The position numbers and the translations under genes were made by a program. Below are positions 15,636-28,317 of a stretch of DNA of 64,000 nucleotides, piece after piece. The notes below the pieces were generated by a model. It did no database searches. It saw only the letters and a program-made list of their open reading frames with translations, and had not been told where the DNA came from. The stretch is from Delphinapterus leucas. Taxonomy: Eukaryota; Chordata; Mammalia; Artiodactyla; Monodontidae. The stretch lies in contig NW_022097999.1 in assembly GCF_002288925.2 (NCBI RefSeq), forward strand, positions 17,125,178-17,189,177, given 5' to 3'. Numbering within the stretch: the first letter of the stretch is position 1; each line of letters opens with the position of its first letter.

Positions 15636-16990
15636 AACTAGTTTAAATTCCAATAATAATTTTGTCCTTAATACAACTGGATACATTTATACTAAAGGTT
15701 ATTCTAAATAGAGTGGTTTCTGATTTCTCTCCTAATAAAAATGTATATTTCTCTGCACTTTCCTTCCCAAGCCCCAGACCCATTTATTGTAAGGCAAACA
15801 TACAAAAAGTTCAATGTGATTCAGTGTAAAGACAGTTTGTGAGATGCAACAGTGACACAGACACAGAGAAGAGAAACCACACGTCCCTGTGGCCCGCAGG
15901 CCGAGTAATCTTTATCTACTTTATAGAGCAAACACCCGGTGGCCTCACCCTCATTAAGAAAACAGGTATGCTACCGTCATTCAATGGAATGAGAAGGGAG
16001 CCACTCCTGCCACTGAGCAGTAACAATCTGGTCTAAGTGAGTGTAGGGCGGCGGGGTTCACTGCCCGCCGGGGCAGGGGCGTGGGGTCCCCTCGCGGAGA
16101 TAGGTCTCCGCCCACCTGCTGAGAGCAGACCACTCCCCCGCCCAGCTCAGAGAAGTCCCCACAGCTGCCTACTAAGCCCAGAGAAACCACTCTAATCCAA
16201 AAGAGAGGGGAGGGGCTCTGGACGGAGGCTGGGTGGGAGTCGGCATGTGGCTCCAGTAGAGCGGGAAGCAGGTGTAGACGCCCTGTGGACTCGACTCCAT
16301 CTCGGCCTGCCCTCCTTTATGACCAAGATGCTCACCACCACCACCCCAACCCCCCTGAAAATATAGTGGAAACCATCAACCACAGCACTCCTTATCACTG
16401 CAATGGAAAAGAACTGAAGTTTCGTCAGGCATGTATTTCTGAATTTGAGTCTAATTTCTGAATTTCATCGCTCATACTCTCTGACTCTTTCAGAGAAAAC
16501 TGCCTCCGCGCCTCAAGGGCTGACGGCGCAGTTAGTACCAGCGAGCGCACAGCTGCAGCGACTCAAGGCGGCCACGCTTTACACGACCCCCGCCCGGGAA
16601 CCGGCCTGGGGAGCCCCGCCTGGGGACGGTGCCTCGGAGACTGGCTTGGGGACCCCCGCCTGAAGACCACGCCTCGGGGACCAGCCTGGGGACCCCCGCC
16701 CCTGGACCACGCTTCGGAGTAGAGGTGGGTCAAAAGAGAGGAATCATTCATTCAGAAGATAACATTCAAGCAGTCAAATGAATTCTTTACAGTCGGCATC
16801 TCTTTGATAATTGTCTAATGTTTTACAAATATAGGCCATTGTAACTCATGGATGAGCTACCATAGGAAGAAATGTTTCCCCCTAGGTTTGGAAAGGCTGT
16901 AGGTGAGGAAAGATGGGTCCGGAGGACACAGCTGGGTTCTCCGGCTGGGCTCTCACTTCAAGGCAAACAAAACAAAAAATCACACACACA
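15636..16990 (-). other. FMN2: FMN2 intron, GC-richer stretch
   Basis: Unique sequence that becomes GC-rich between about 16,040 and 16,740. No gene was recognised. It contains the 40-bp minisatellite listed separately. CpGs cluster around 16,500-16,720. Confidence 0.55.
16603..16722 (+). repeat. Minisatellite, 40-bp unit x 3
   Basis: Three in-register diverged copies of a GC-rich 40-bp unit begin at 16603, 16643 and 16683 with ggcctgggg, ggcttgggg and agcctgggg. Each continues with a CCCCGCC-like block about 11 bases later and a 'gcctcgg'-like block about 31 bases in. Copies differ at roughly a quarter of positions. A weaker, shifted copy may precede them from about 16,563. Confidence 0.8.
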
Positions 16991-16992
16991 CA

Positions 16993-17112
16993 TCTCAGAA
17001 TAACCCCATGAGGTGGGTACTGCTGTTACTCAACTTTTACAGTGAAGAAACTGAAACTTAAAATGGTCACATTACTCGCTCAGGGTCAGAAACCAACGTT
17101 GCAGATCCAGAC
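16993..17112 (+). repeat. MIR SINE fragment
   Basis: The stretch 'aataaccccatgaggtgggt' through 'gtgaagaaactgaaactta' to 'ctcgctcagggtcagaaac' follows the MIR core and 3' region. It is an ancient pan-mammalian SINE with diverged sequence. Confidence 0.75.
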
Positions 17113-17224
17113 AGACACAGACAACACCTCCTCAGCTCTAGGTGTAATAAGCATCGATCTGTGTGGCCTCCTCAAAAGGCAAAGGCATGGGATGATGAAA
17201 AACACGGCCACCAAAATCTTCCTC

Positions 17225-17345
17225 TAGTTATACATATGTACATAGTTATTTACATTTATGTATTTATACTTATCATGTATTTATATATTTACATTCATTA
17301 TATTAATTTATATTTATATTTATTTTTATTTCTGTTTATTTAGAA
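17225..17345. repeat. AT-rich low-complexity / (TTTA)n-like tract
   Basis: About 120 bp made almost entirely of A and T in irregular tattta/tacat/ttatatt units. It is low-complexity sequence and not a gene. Confidence 0.85.
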
Positions 17346-19365
17346 GCATTTAATTTTAAAAGACTGAATTTTCTAAAACTCTGAACATATAAAACGTGGC
17401 AGGTTAAAATGGTTTTTGAAAGAGAAACTATTTGGGAAAGTGGGTGCATGTATTTTACTAGCTCCTGAGGAGAAGCACTCTAACTGGACAAATTCTGAAC
17501 CCTATTCAAGGAAAAGTATTAATGGAAACACAGTGGGCTGTAGTGTTCATCTTTGAAAAAGGAAAGCATGCAAGATCATCCGGAGAAAAAACTACCACCA
17601 CATTTTCTTGATTCTAATTTCTAGGAGGAATTCTTGACGGTGGCTCTCTACATAAGGGATGTGAACTGTAGTCAGTAAAAATCTAAAAATACAGAAGACA
17701 GAGAAATTTTCTAATGGCTTTTTTCTTTCTAAACACAAATCCTCAATATAAACAGCAACTAAATTTTAAGCTTTAACTCAATGAAGGCGTTTCTGAGGAA
17801 AGGGGATTCAGCACACACTTGGAGTGTGTTGTGCCCTTGCTTTTTGGTGATCTAACCTGATAGAGGGCTACAACTCTGAGAAACCCAGAAGGACAGTGAG
17901 CATATTTCCCCCACTATCTCAGATCCCAATGGTCTCAACTGAACAGCAGTCAGTAGGTGGTTAGAGTCTCTGACAAATGTTGGAAATGCTGACACGCTGT
18001 GCTGCTGAAGATGGGAGATGCATTTACCTTAGTGACTAGATGATTAAACAGTAAGGTTCACACTCCACTGTGTAAATAAAGACCATGAATTATATTCTGT
18101 CAAACCAGAGTATCATTTTCTCATGTTCTTCCCACAAGGAATTTACCATGGTATCAGAAAAAGTTGAGAAATCTAGAAGGTGCCATTTAGAACGTTTAAA
18201 AATGCTTAGATGATAAGCTTTTAACCATTACTGAAAATAGTAATATTTGTATTCATAAACATGTTAGGATTTTAAAGCTCTGATAACATAGTTTTCACTG
18301 TTAATTAAAAATCGCTCATTTAAAAAAAAAGGGTTTCTTTTTCTCATGGCTCTTGTAGTAGAGACTATTTTAATTCTACATTAGACCCAGATTTACATGG
18401 AATTTACAAAAGTAGCTCAGCTGATGTGCCCTTTATCTAAGTCCCGTAAAAATGACCATGTTCTTTCTGTAGGTATTGAGGATGTTTTACATTTCCTCAA
18501 CAAAATGGTTAAAATGACAGCTCCTGGTCTCACAAATTCATGATAGTAAATAAAATGAACTTCTGTCATACATGATGGTCAAAACTATTATAAAATCACA
18601 TTTGACAGCAAAGTACCTCTTTTATTACAGGAGACCAGTGTTGTTTACTACATTTGACATTTTTTGTGCAAACATCCTTTTACTATTTCCACCTGTGTTA
18701 AGGTATTTTCTTAATTTCAGCAATTCCTTTTTTTTTCTTTTGCATATGGTTCAGAAAAGCATTTGATTATAGCTAGTGAGATATAAATTTAAGTTCTATT
18801 GGTACTCACACTATGGTTTTTCTTTTGACAATCCAATACCAAGGAGGATGTGGGTGAATAACCTGGATCCTATTCTTTTAGAAAAACCATTTTTTGACGG
18901 GGCAGGAACTCAAGGGCTATTAGACATAGGGATTAGTTTACAGTGAGTTTATCACGTTTCTTCCCTGTAAAACTCAAAAAAGAGTACAACAGAGCTATTA
19001 ATATCATAATGGTTTAGAGTCTTGCAAGAGAGAGATGTGGGCGATACAACACAGGAATGCATCAGGGAAACACACATATGAAGGGAGAACAAAAACACGC
19101 AATATTTTCCTCTACTGGATGATTCCTTATCAGGTTAAAAATATGCTGCTCATCCCCCCATCAAATATAAAATATCTCTCATCCCCCGCCCCCTCCAGCA
19201 AGACCTTCCTTCTCTGCCACCCTTTACATGTACTGCCCATCATCCCCTTCTCCACATCCTCTGCGCCCATCTAACCAGGCGTCTGTCACAGACCACCTGA
19301 CGGCGCCTGCTCTTGTGATGTCGCCGCTTCCCCCAAGTTCCCAAATCCAAAGGTCGATTCTCCTC
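17346..19365 (-). other. FMN2: FMN2 intron, nothing recognised
   Basis: Two kilobases of AT-rich unique intron. No repeat family, exon or structured element was recognised. Confidence 0.55.
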
Positions 19366-19740
19366 CCACTCCCGCAAGCACCAGCAGCTCTGCTTTATGG
19401 CCTCCTTCTGGAAGTCTCACTGACCTGGTCCACCAGGCTCCACAATCTGCCCCAGCACCTCTCTCTACAGCCCAGCCGTCTTCTACCTTTCTCCTCCTGC
19501 TCACTCTGTTCCAGCCACTGCAGCCTCCCCCCAGGGCTTTGCACTTGCCGCTCTGTCTGGAATGTTCCGTCTCGAAATCCCCTGGTTTCTTCCATCACTT
19601 CCTTCAAGTCCCGGCTTATCCGTTGCTTCTCAGAGAGTGCTGCCCGGCAGGCTTACATGCACCGCCAGCACCTCCTCCAGCCCTCTTTTCCCTCTGCCCA
19701 AAGTTCCCAGAGGACAGAGAGTGCCTCCCTCCTGACTGAG
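19366..19740 (+). repeat. L2 LINE fragment
   Basis: The L2 3' hallmarks are visible in order: 'cagggctttgcacttgccgc', 'tctggaatgttcc', 'cacttccttcaagtcccgg' and 'cagagagtgctgccc'. The 231-residue plus-strand frame at 19,228-19,923 overlies this old LINE and is not a gene. Confidence 0.8.
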
Positions 19741-20332
19741 CACTGGCACAGGGGACCTTCAGAGAACTCCAGACAACACAAGGCAGGTGCAGCTCACGCT
19801 GGGAGGACCATATGCCCTTTTAGTAAATGCAGAGTGGCCACATCCTCTCTGAGGCACGGCTACCCAAACAGGACTCTGTACAGCTCAGCATCAAGCTTTA
19901 AATCATTCAAGGGAGGGGTTTAAAAGAAGACATATCAGCCTTTCTCCAGAGACATCAATGAGATCGGGGACGTGAGGGCAGGAACACTTTATCTAGAACA
20001 GAGTGTGACACACAGGTGACAGCATAACTGCTGTTCCTAAAGGAAGGGGTGACCTTTGTAATCAGCTGGGGGTGGAGCATGGCCAGGGCTGTAGGGGACG
20101 ATGGGGAGAAAGCTGAAGGATTATCCAGAGAATGTCAACATCCCTCAACAAGATAAAATGACAGATGAAGCTGATTAAAGTTTTCAAACTTAGAAAGACA
20201 TTCGAGGTATCAGGGATCTTAAGCGTTTTATTACCGATCTTACTCAGGAAACAAAAGCAAAATAAATCAAAATGGAATGAAATAAAGTAAAATAAAATGC
20301 TCCTGGGCTTCATATAAGACAACGTTCAAAAA
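19741..20332 (-). other. FMN2: FMN2 intron, nothing recognised
   Basis: Short unique stretch between the L2 fragment and an L1 insertion. An A-rich segment lies near 20,245-20,300. No feature is supported. Confidence 0.5.
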
Positions 20333-21038
20333 GAGCAAGCCTAAGTTGGTGCAGCCACTATGTAAAACAGTATGGAGGGTCCTCAAAGAATTAAAAACAG
20401 AGTTACTATATGATCCAGCAATCCTACTCCTGGGCATATATATTGACAAAACTACAGTTTAAAAAGATGTACGCACCCTTATGTTCATAGCAGCACTATT
20501 TACAATAGCCAAGACATGGAAACAACCTAAATATCCATCAACAGATGAATGGATAAAGATGTGGTACATATATACAATGGAATATTACTCAGCCATAAAA
20601 AAGAATGAAATAATGCCATTTGCAGCAACAAGGATGGACCTCCAGATTATCATACTAAGTGAAATAAGTCAGAAAGACAAATACCATATGATATCACTTA
20701 TATGTGGAATCTAACATATGACAAATGAACTTATCTATGAAACAGAGACAGACTCACAGACATAGAGGACAGACTTCTGGTTGCCAAGTGGGTGGGTAGG
20801 GGAGGGAAGGACTGGGAAGTTGGGATTAGCAGATGAAAACTATTATATAGAGAATGGATAATCAACAATGGCCTACTGTATAGCACAGGGAACTATATTC
20901 AATATCCTGTGATAAACCATAATGAAAAAGAATATCAAAAAAAGTATATATGTAAAACTGAATCATTTGCTATACAGCAGAAATTAACACAACATTGTAA
21001 ATCAACTATACTTCAGTTAAAAAAAAAAAAGAGCAAGC
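20333..21038 (+). repeat. 5'-truncated L1 with target-site duplication
   Basis: About 690 bp of L1 3' end ('gcagccactatgtaaaacag' to 'caactatacttcagttaaaa') with a poly-A tail. The duplication gagcaagc is visible at 20333-20340 and 21031-21038, extending to aagagcaagc if the A tail is counted. Plus orientation, antisense to FMN2. Confidence 0.93.
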
Positions 21039-22494
21039 TGACAAACCTCTGGTGTATCCATGAGCTAATAATATCATATTATCATTAGAAAGCCTAAATT
21101 GAAAAAAGTCTTACATCATTTTAGGAACTATATTAGGTATGATATGATTTTCATTTTTTTGGTTCTGCAATATTATCTTAAAAATATTAAATCTTAAAAA
21201 TTGTAAATCATAGCTCCTAAAAATTGTAAATCATAGCTCCTAAAACTCCAAGAGCATTAGAATTTGAGTTTGATATGAAATTATAATATGCATATAAGAA
21301 ATATCATGCATGTATAATAACTTAAATGATAATGATGATGATGACCATGGTGACAATGACCTAAAGGTCCTTCTAAGGAGGAACAAATCATAAACAAGAA
21401 CTTTCCACATAAACCAAGGAACACAGGCTGGGGGAAACTTATTTGCTATGATAGCTGTTCAACGGTGGACACCTGAATTGACTAGAAATGCCCATGTCCA
21501 GACCACGCTGTACTTCCATGGCCAGTTCTGCAGCACCAGCACGGCCAGTCCTCACTGAGGGCCCACTGGCTAGGAAGCACCGTATAAACGGTCTGTCCCT
21601 GCCTCAAAAAATGTCTGCTTTCTTCACATGCACTCAAAATTCCTCTCCTGACCTAGCAGCTGCCCATGGTTCATGTTTCTAAGCCTAACTTTATGACAAG
21701 CAGAAGCAGCGACCTGGTCAGAGGCCCGTGGGGAGGGTCACGAGTGAGAACTCAGACGCCAGGTAAGGGCCGGTGGGCGGGAGTAGGGAGACATTCTGGT
21801 GAGAGGGTGGAGACTCATGAAACACAAGTGAGAGATGGGGCTTTACCCCATAGCAAACGCAGACAAACTTCTTCCCCTTTTTATTTATTTTCACCATTAT
21901 TATATCCACTTTTTTCCCCCTAAGTATTTATCTCTTCTCCATTAGAAATACAGTTTAAGAAAACTTGGACAATCTGACTCCCCCCGTGGAGATTAGATTT
22001 GAAAAAAGTTTATTTAGAATAGATGAGTAATTTCAGAATAGACACACGTACTGTATGTATGTATATTTTTAACATGAATTAAGGTTTCCTGAGTCTGAAG
22101 TTTACACAGGGAAAGCACTAGTCATTTCATCACTACAGAGTCAAGCTATTATAAATCACTAAGTATTTAAATAGATGGAGATCTTTTTGATCTTGGAATT
22201 AACTGTGTGATTTTATTTTTTTACAATTTTTGCCAGCAGATTTGCCTCTGAAATTTTGATTTAGCTCATTTATTCATGTTAGTAGTTAAAAGATTTGCTT
22301 TCCTTGAGTACGTCCCCTGGGCACAGGGGAAATGGCCAGGAGTGGACCAGGCAGAAAGAAAAGTAACTGATGTACGATTTCAAAACTGTGACCAACCTGA
22401 ACAGACCGCTGAGGGTGGGACGTTCAATCCTGGTCCACTTTTAGGCTTAGTGGTTAATGTGAGAATTCTATTTACTTTCTTCAAAAAAAAAAAA
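21039..22494 (-). other. FMN2: FMN2 intron, mostly unique
   Basis: Unique intron with one 23-bp tandem duplication at 21201-21246 and a short ATG/GAT-rich stretch near 21,325-21,350. No exon or repeat family was recognised. Confidence 0.55.
21201..21246 (+). repeat. Tandem duplication, 23 bp x 2
   Basis: The unit 'ttgtaaatcatagctcctaa' plus aaa is repeated immediately, with one mismatch at the last base. The near identity suggests a fairly recent slippage event. Confidence 0.9.
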
Positions 22495-22561
22495 AAAGCT
22501 TTATTGAGATATCATTAGCATACTATTAAAATCACCCATTTAAGTGGAAAATTCACAGGGC

Positions 22562-22719
22562 CAAACAGGGAATTTCCTGGTGGTCTCCTGGTTCGGACTC
22601 CTCACTTTCACTGCCGAGGGCCGGGGAGGGGTTGGGGAAGTAAGATCCCACAAGACGCATGGTGCAGCCAGAAAACAAACAAAAAACTGGAACAAACGAA
22701 ACAAAACAAAACCCTAACC
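22562..22719 (+). repeat. tRNA-Glu SINE (older cetartiodactyl type)
   Basis: A diverged SINE starting 'gggaatttcctggtggtc' and carrying 'gtaagatcccacaagacgc' and an A/C-rich tail. The target duplication cacagggc is at 22554-22561 and 22720-22727. Confidence 0.85.
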
Positions 22720-23134
22720 CACAGGGCTATGCAGCCATCTAGTTTTAGAATATTCCACCCCACCAAGAAACCTCACCAGTAGTCACTTTCCATTCCTCTC
22801 TGTCCCCAGACCCCGACAAGGGCTAATCTACTTCCAGATCCTATATACTTGCTAATTCTGGGTGTTTCATATAAAGCAAAACACACCACACAGTCTTCTT
22901 CTCTGACCATCTTCTTTCATTTAGCACCCATGTTACAGCCTGTATCAGTGCTTCATTTCTTTTTATCACATAATGCTATTCCACTGTAAGGATACGCCAT
23001 GCTTTATTTACGCACTCATCAGTGGACAGACCTCTGAGTTGTTCAGGTGTCATGAGTGACACTGCTGCGTGTCCACAGGCCTCTTCCACAGACCCGCGGC
23101 AGGAGCTGCGGGCCCCATGGCAGCCGTACGCTCA

Positions 23135-23257
23135 CTTTTTTATTTTTTTAATTTTCCCTGCGGCTTGTGGGATCTTAGCTCCCCGACCAGGGATGGAACC
23201 CGTGCCCCCTGCAGTGGAAGCGCAGAGTCCTAACCAGTGGCCTGCCAGGGAAGTCCC
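23135..23257 (-). repeat. tRNA-Glu SINE, minus strand
   Basis: A T-rich start, then the reverse complement of the SINE body ('cttgtgggatcttagctccc', 'gaccagggatggaaccc') ending 'ccagggaagtccc', which is the SINE head reversed. It sits within the antisense L1M. Confidence 0.9.
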
Positions 23258-23335
23258 TAGTCTGCCCCCTTTGAGGAAAGGCCTGTTTTCCAAAGTGGCT
23301 TCACTGTCCACAGTCCCCCCAAGCACGTGAAAGTC

Positions 23336-24640
23336 CCATACACTCAAATTGAGTTTCGCGCCTTATCACAGTTGCTTCTTAAATGTTAACCAGATTTTAG
23401 CAGGCAAAACCAGTGAGTTGACTGCTCTTTGTCCAATAAAATGATGCTGCAATGTCTGGGTCTAATGTTGCCATCAGCTGCAAACCTGTTGTAGAGACAA
23501 ACGCCTACATCTTGGGGACGATCTCGCCCACCTCCATCTCTCACGACTAGCTTTGAGTACTCATTACTGACCCCACGATCCCAAATTTTTAAATGTAGAA
23601 GGAACACCTTCCATTTCTCTGCACTACCCGCGCCCCCCCCCGTGTCTGAGGGAGAAGTCCCAAAGCGGACAGGAGGAAGGGTGCCTGGCCAGTGGGCTCC
23701 TCTACCGGGGGCTCCGAGTCAGCCAGGAAGACGTCACATGGGGGTGGATGCAGGGGCATTTGTCACTACCTAAAAAATCCAGGCTCCGTCAGAAGTCCAT
23801 ACAAACCTAAGAATTCGGCGTTGGACAAATCGAACAAGTCTGGCCCCCTCCTCCAGCAGGTTATAACCATCACATTGTTTGAGAGGCTCCTAAAGAAATT
23901 TAAATGACCCCCAAATAACGGCTTGCTGGTAAAGATATAGCTTGTTCTAGGAGCTAGTTGCAGCTCATATAAGCTGCACGATGTTATTTTTAACAGGTAA
24001 TCTTAAATATCTTTACTCCACGAAGCATATTTTTTGCCAAGACAGTTTTATGACAAACTTTGCTAAGACACCAAAAAATATTTTTAGCAAATGCTGAAGG
24101 GAAATGAATAATTGCTCAGATACCTTTACAAGCCTCTGCAAACTCAGCAGAAGGTGCAACAAGGTTTAAATCCTTTTAAAGCAAAAAAGTCTGTGGAAAA
24201 GCTATTTTCTTGACTCTTGGCCCCAGCTGTCTGTTGGGAGTTGGAACCACATTTAAGGTGACTTTCTTCCATTTTTGAACATGAGGCTTTGAGACAGGAT
24301 TTTCCAAAATTTAAAAAGATCTCTTGGAACATGGAAAGATGAAGCAAATGCATAGATTTTTTCCATCTAACCTTCACCTTAGGATTTTACATCATTTTTG
24401 GAGAACTAAGCTTTAGAAAGTAAATTTCCTGATACCCAGGGTTTCAGACCTTGTAAATCACTTTAGGAGAAGAAAGGGGGAAGCTCACTTTCCTGATCTC
24501 TAAGGTCTGGTTAACATAAGCTCATCATTCATGGAGCTGAGACTAGACTTTTCTGACCTCCAAAGCTGCCCCAGCCAGGAACCTGTGTTAACGCGCGTGT
24601 GTAGGGTCCCAGCACCCTCTTCCCGTCTCCTCTGCTGCCT
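23336..24640 (-). other. FMN2: FMN2 intron, nothing recognised
   Basis: Unique sequence with a short C run near 23,630. No exon-like signal or repeat family was identified. Confidence 0.5.
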
Positions 24641-25600
24641 CTCCTAGTGCAGAATATCACACCTTTCACCTGGGTCACCTCAGGTTACTGAGGAGTTTCC
24701 TCAGTATCTCCTAACTTGCTTCTCAATACCACCGTCCAATTTCCTACCCATTGCGCCAACCATCTTTTCTCTGCGTGAATCATCTCAGGTTGTCCTCTTT
24801 CAAAAGCTGTGATGGACTTCTACTGCACCCACGATAAAAGTCAGCCTCTTACCATGACTGCAAGGGTCGGAACGGTCAGGCCCCTGCCTGTTTCCTCAGA
24901 TTCACCTCATGACCTGGAGATCAGTCAGTCTTTTCTGCCAGGCTGCTGTGACCTTCCCGCACCCCTACCTGCCAGGCTCACCACCATACCCCTACACCAG
25001 CCTCAAATTCTTTAGGTGTCAACGTAAATGTTGCCTCTTCAGAAAGGCCTCCTCCGACCAAACTTTCTAAATGAAACTCTTCTGCTTTTTATTGTGCAAA
25101 AATGGTTCATTGTTTACTTCCCACATAGTGCTAATTTCAACCTATAATTTTAAAATGTGCACGTTTACTTTTTTATTGTCTGCATCTCTCACTAGAGGGT
25201 AAGATCCACATGGCCAGGGAATTTGCCGACCACAGAGTAGCGCATAAATAATTGTTGAATTAATAAATTCATGAATTTAATTTCCTACTACATCTTTTTT
25301 TTTTTTTTTTTTTTTTTTGCGGTACGTGGGCCTCTCACTGTTGTGGCCTCTCCCGCCGCGGAGCACAGGCTCCGGACGCACAGGCTCAGCGGCCACGGCC
25401 CACGGGCCCAGCTGCTCTGCGGCATGCGGGATCCTTCCAGACTGGGGCACGAACCCGTGTCCCCTGCATTGGCAGGCAGACTGTCAACCACTGTGCCACC
25501 AGGGAAGCCCTCCTACTACACCTTAATGCATATTAATTACTCCCTTAATGAGCCTAGGTCACATTCCCTACATATTCTCAGGCACCATTTGCACTGTCCT
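24641..25600 (+). repeat. L2 LINE 3' end, interrupted by a SINE
   Basis: An L2-type 3' region: 'cttcagaaaggcctcctccg', 'ctctcactagagggtaagat' and 'cataaataattgttgaatta' appear in the expected order (the familiar L2 tail ending in a ttgttgaat motif). A CHR SINE is inserted at 25,293-25,511, and diverged sequence continues after it. Confidence 0.8.
25293..25511 (-). repeat. CHR-2-type SINE, minus strand
   Basis: Starts with a poly-T tract, then the reverse complement of the CHR-2 body ('gcctctcactgttgtggcct') and ends 'caccagggaagccc'. The target duplication cctactaca is at 25284-25292 and 25512-25520. Low divergence suggests a relatively recent insertion. Confidence 0.95.
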
Positions 25601-26171
25601 GTCTTGTTTGTCAATTTCCTGCCAAGGTTTCCACTACAGGGGTCAGAACTAGGAAGAGGGTTGCTTTATGGGTCGTTCCTGTAGAAACTGATGCCTGAAT
25701 TAAATGGGTAAGCGGTTGGCCAACTTCACGTACTGCTCCAATATGACAGTGCTGGGCAGAGGTCCAAGAGACAGTTCCACATATGTGTCCAACAAACACA
25801 TGACTACAGAATAATAAGCCTCTTTCATTAGCTCAGGTTTATTTTCAGTTGCTTTGAAAGTGGTTGCTTCCTTCTACTCTGATGACATCATACCTTGAAC
25901 CTGAACACACAGCTCAGTGTATGAGGTGCCTCTGGTCTAACGTGTACCCTCCTAAGGCCGGACTTTCACACGCTTTCCTTCCAACCACAGACCAGCTGGG
26001 CAGAGACCAGACCTGACTAACACACGCTCGTGCAGCTGGAGGAGTAGCTGCCCTTTCTCCTGGTTCCTCAAAGACCACCTGCTTCAGAATAAAGGGAACC
26101 AGCAAATTAAGTTAGACAGCACTTTAAACACAACTCTTAGTAATGTCACCCCTGATTTATGAAATCAAAAT
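25601..26171 (-). other. FMN2: FMN2 intron, nothing recognised
   Basis: Unique sequence with no supported feature. Confidence 0.5.
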
Positions 26172-26178
26172 GTCTTAA

Positions 26179-26326
26179 GCTGGGACTCCCCTGGTGGTCC
26201 AGTGGTTAAGACCCTGTGCTGCTAATGCAGGGGGCCTGGATTCCATCCTTGGTCAGGGAACTAGATCCCATATGCCGCAACTAAGACCTGGCACAGCCAA
26301 ATAAATAAATAAATATTTTTTAAAAA
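26179..26326 (+). repeat. tRNA-Glu SINE (short form)
   Basis: Head 'gggactcccctggtggtcc', body 'ggtcagggaactagatccc' and a tail of aataaataaataaat. The target duplication gtcttaa is at 26172-26178 and 26327-26333. Confidence 0.92.
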
Positions 26327-26333
26327 GTCTTAA

Positions 26334-27256
26334 ACTGACTACAAGTGAAATGGTGATAGGCTGCACTGCACATGATGGGGCTTGAGGCCCGGGTGCCAGA
26401 GCCCAATTTCCTAGTTTAGGATGTCCTCCCCTCCCAGGACCACCTGCGAAGCTCCTACTTGACTCAGATCTGTGTGCAAAGAATAATTCTGGAGGCACTG
26501 ATGCCCCTCTTGCTTCCCCCTCCTGTGACACCTTACCAAGGCTAGGCTGTCAGCTCCAGGGAGACGGGGCCTTCATCAAATGACTGAGGGTCTCCTGTGC
26601 CTGGACACTTAACATGGAATGAGAGGATGACCACACATCACAAGCTGGACTCTGCCTGAAAACTGAGTCTGGCCACAACAGAGCAAAAGCGGGCAGTGAA
26701 ATTGTCTCCCCAAAGACCACAGTCCCTCCATCACGGTGGAAAAGCACAAGTGTCCCTAGTACCCTGTGCTAAGTCGTCCGAGCTCCCCTGGGCCCCCAAG
26801 TGGCTTGGTGATGCTGATGACTTCCTGGAGATAAGACATGGGTCACCTGGGTCCTCACGCATGGACACTGTGCTCTGTGAGGCCTTGGGGAGAGGCTGGG
26901 CACCGTTCCCGTCAGTTTGTCCCCATATTCTGGACAGAGTCGAGCTGACATTTTTTTAAAGTTATTTTTCATATGTTTTGTGTTGCTCAGTAATAACTAG
27001 TCCAGATTTCTTTGAAGAAGAATTTCTTATTAACAAGTGTACAAGCCTAGTTGCAAGTATATGAAGAAATATTTTTTCGGACTCACGACAAAACCAATGG
27101 GTCAGCTGTCTGAAGCATCAAAACAGGAGTAGAGCATAATGCAAATAAGAAGTGATAGGTCACATGAACACTGTCAAACAAAAGCTCAACTTGGACTCAG
27201 AATCAAGACATTTTACCAACGAAGAAAGCAACTGAGTCACAATAATGCCTTGTATT
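26334..27256 (-). other. FMN2: FMN2 intron, nothing recognised
   Basis: Unique intron sequence. The first part (26,340-26,960) is moderately GC-rich, and the rest to the L1 insertion is AT-rich. No supported feature. Confidence 0.5.
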
Positions 27257-28217
27257 TACAGATGGGATTTTTTTTTAGTCATATATTTTATACACATCAG
27301 TGTATACATGTCAATCCCAATGGCCCAATTCATCACACCACCACCACCACCCCCCCGCAGCTTTCCCCTTGGTGTCCATAGGTCTGTTCTCTACATCTGT
27401 GTCTCAACTTCTTCCCTGCAAACCTGTTCATCTGTACCATTTTTCTAGGTTCCACATACATGCGTTAATATACGGTATTTGTTTTTCTTTTTCTGCCTTA
27501 CTTCACTCTGTATGACAGTCTCTAGATCCATCCACGTCTCAACAAATGACCCAATTACGTTCCTTTTTATGGCTGAGTAATATTCCATTGTATATATTTA
27601 CCACATCTTCCTTATCCATTCATCTGTCGATGGACATTAAGGATGCTTACATGACCTGGCTATTGTAAATAGTGCTGCAATGAACATTGGGGTGCATGTG
27701 TCTTCTTGAATTATGGTTTTCTCTGGGTATATGCCCAGTACTGGGATTGCTAGATCATATGATAATTCTATTTTTAGTTTTTTAAGGAACCTCCATACTG
27801 TTCTCCATAGTGGCTGTATCAATTTACATTCCCACCAACAGTGCAGGAAGGTTCCCTTTTCTCCACACCCTCTCCAGCATTTGTTATCTGTAGATTTTCT
27901 GATAATCCCATTCTAACTGGTGTGAGGTGATACCTCATTGTAGTTTTGATTTGCATTTCTCTAATAATTAGTGATGTAGAGCAGCTTTTCATGTGATTCT
28001 TGGCTATCTGTATGTCTTCTTTGGAGAAATGTCTATTTAGGTCTTTTGCCCATTTTTGGATTGGGTTTTCTGTTTTTTTAATATTGAGCTGCATGCGCTG
28101 TTTATATATTTTGGAGATTAATCCTTTGTCCATTGATTTGTTTGCAAATATTTTCTCCCATTCTGAGGGCTGTCTTTTCGTCTTGTTTATGGTTTCTTTT
28201 GCACAGCAAAGGAAACC

Positions 28218-28317
28218 NNNNNNNNNNNNNNNNNNNNNNNNNNNNNNNNNNNNNNNNNNNNNNNNNNNNNNNNNNNNNNNNNNNNNNNNNNNNNNNNNNN
28301 NNNNNNNNNNNNNNNNN
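28218..28317. other. Assembly gap, 100 N
   Basis: Exactly 100 N, the conventional placeholder for a gap of unknown size. About 120 bp of L1 sequence on the left (28,088-28,210) is repeated directly on the right (28,318-28,437), so the two contigs overlap and were not merged. True missing sequence may be zero. Confidence 0.97.

Larger units (their letters stand above)
22495..23335 (-). repeat. Antisense old L1 (L1M) 3' region, split by two SINEs
   Basis: It starts after a run of A with 'gctttattgagatatcatt', the common antisense L1M 3' motif. It resumes after a SINE with 'catcttctttcatttagca' and 'tcacataatgctattccac', then 'cgcactcatcagtggacag', and resumes again after the second SINE to about 23,335. 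It has the same orientation as FMN2 and is heavily diverged. Confidence 0.75.

Noticed and set aside
19228..19923. 231-residue plus-strand frame
   Set aside because: It overlaps an L2 LINE 3' end; composition and motifs follow the repeat.
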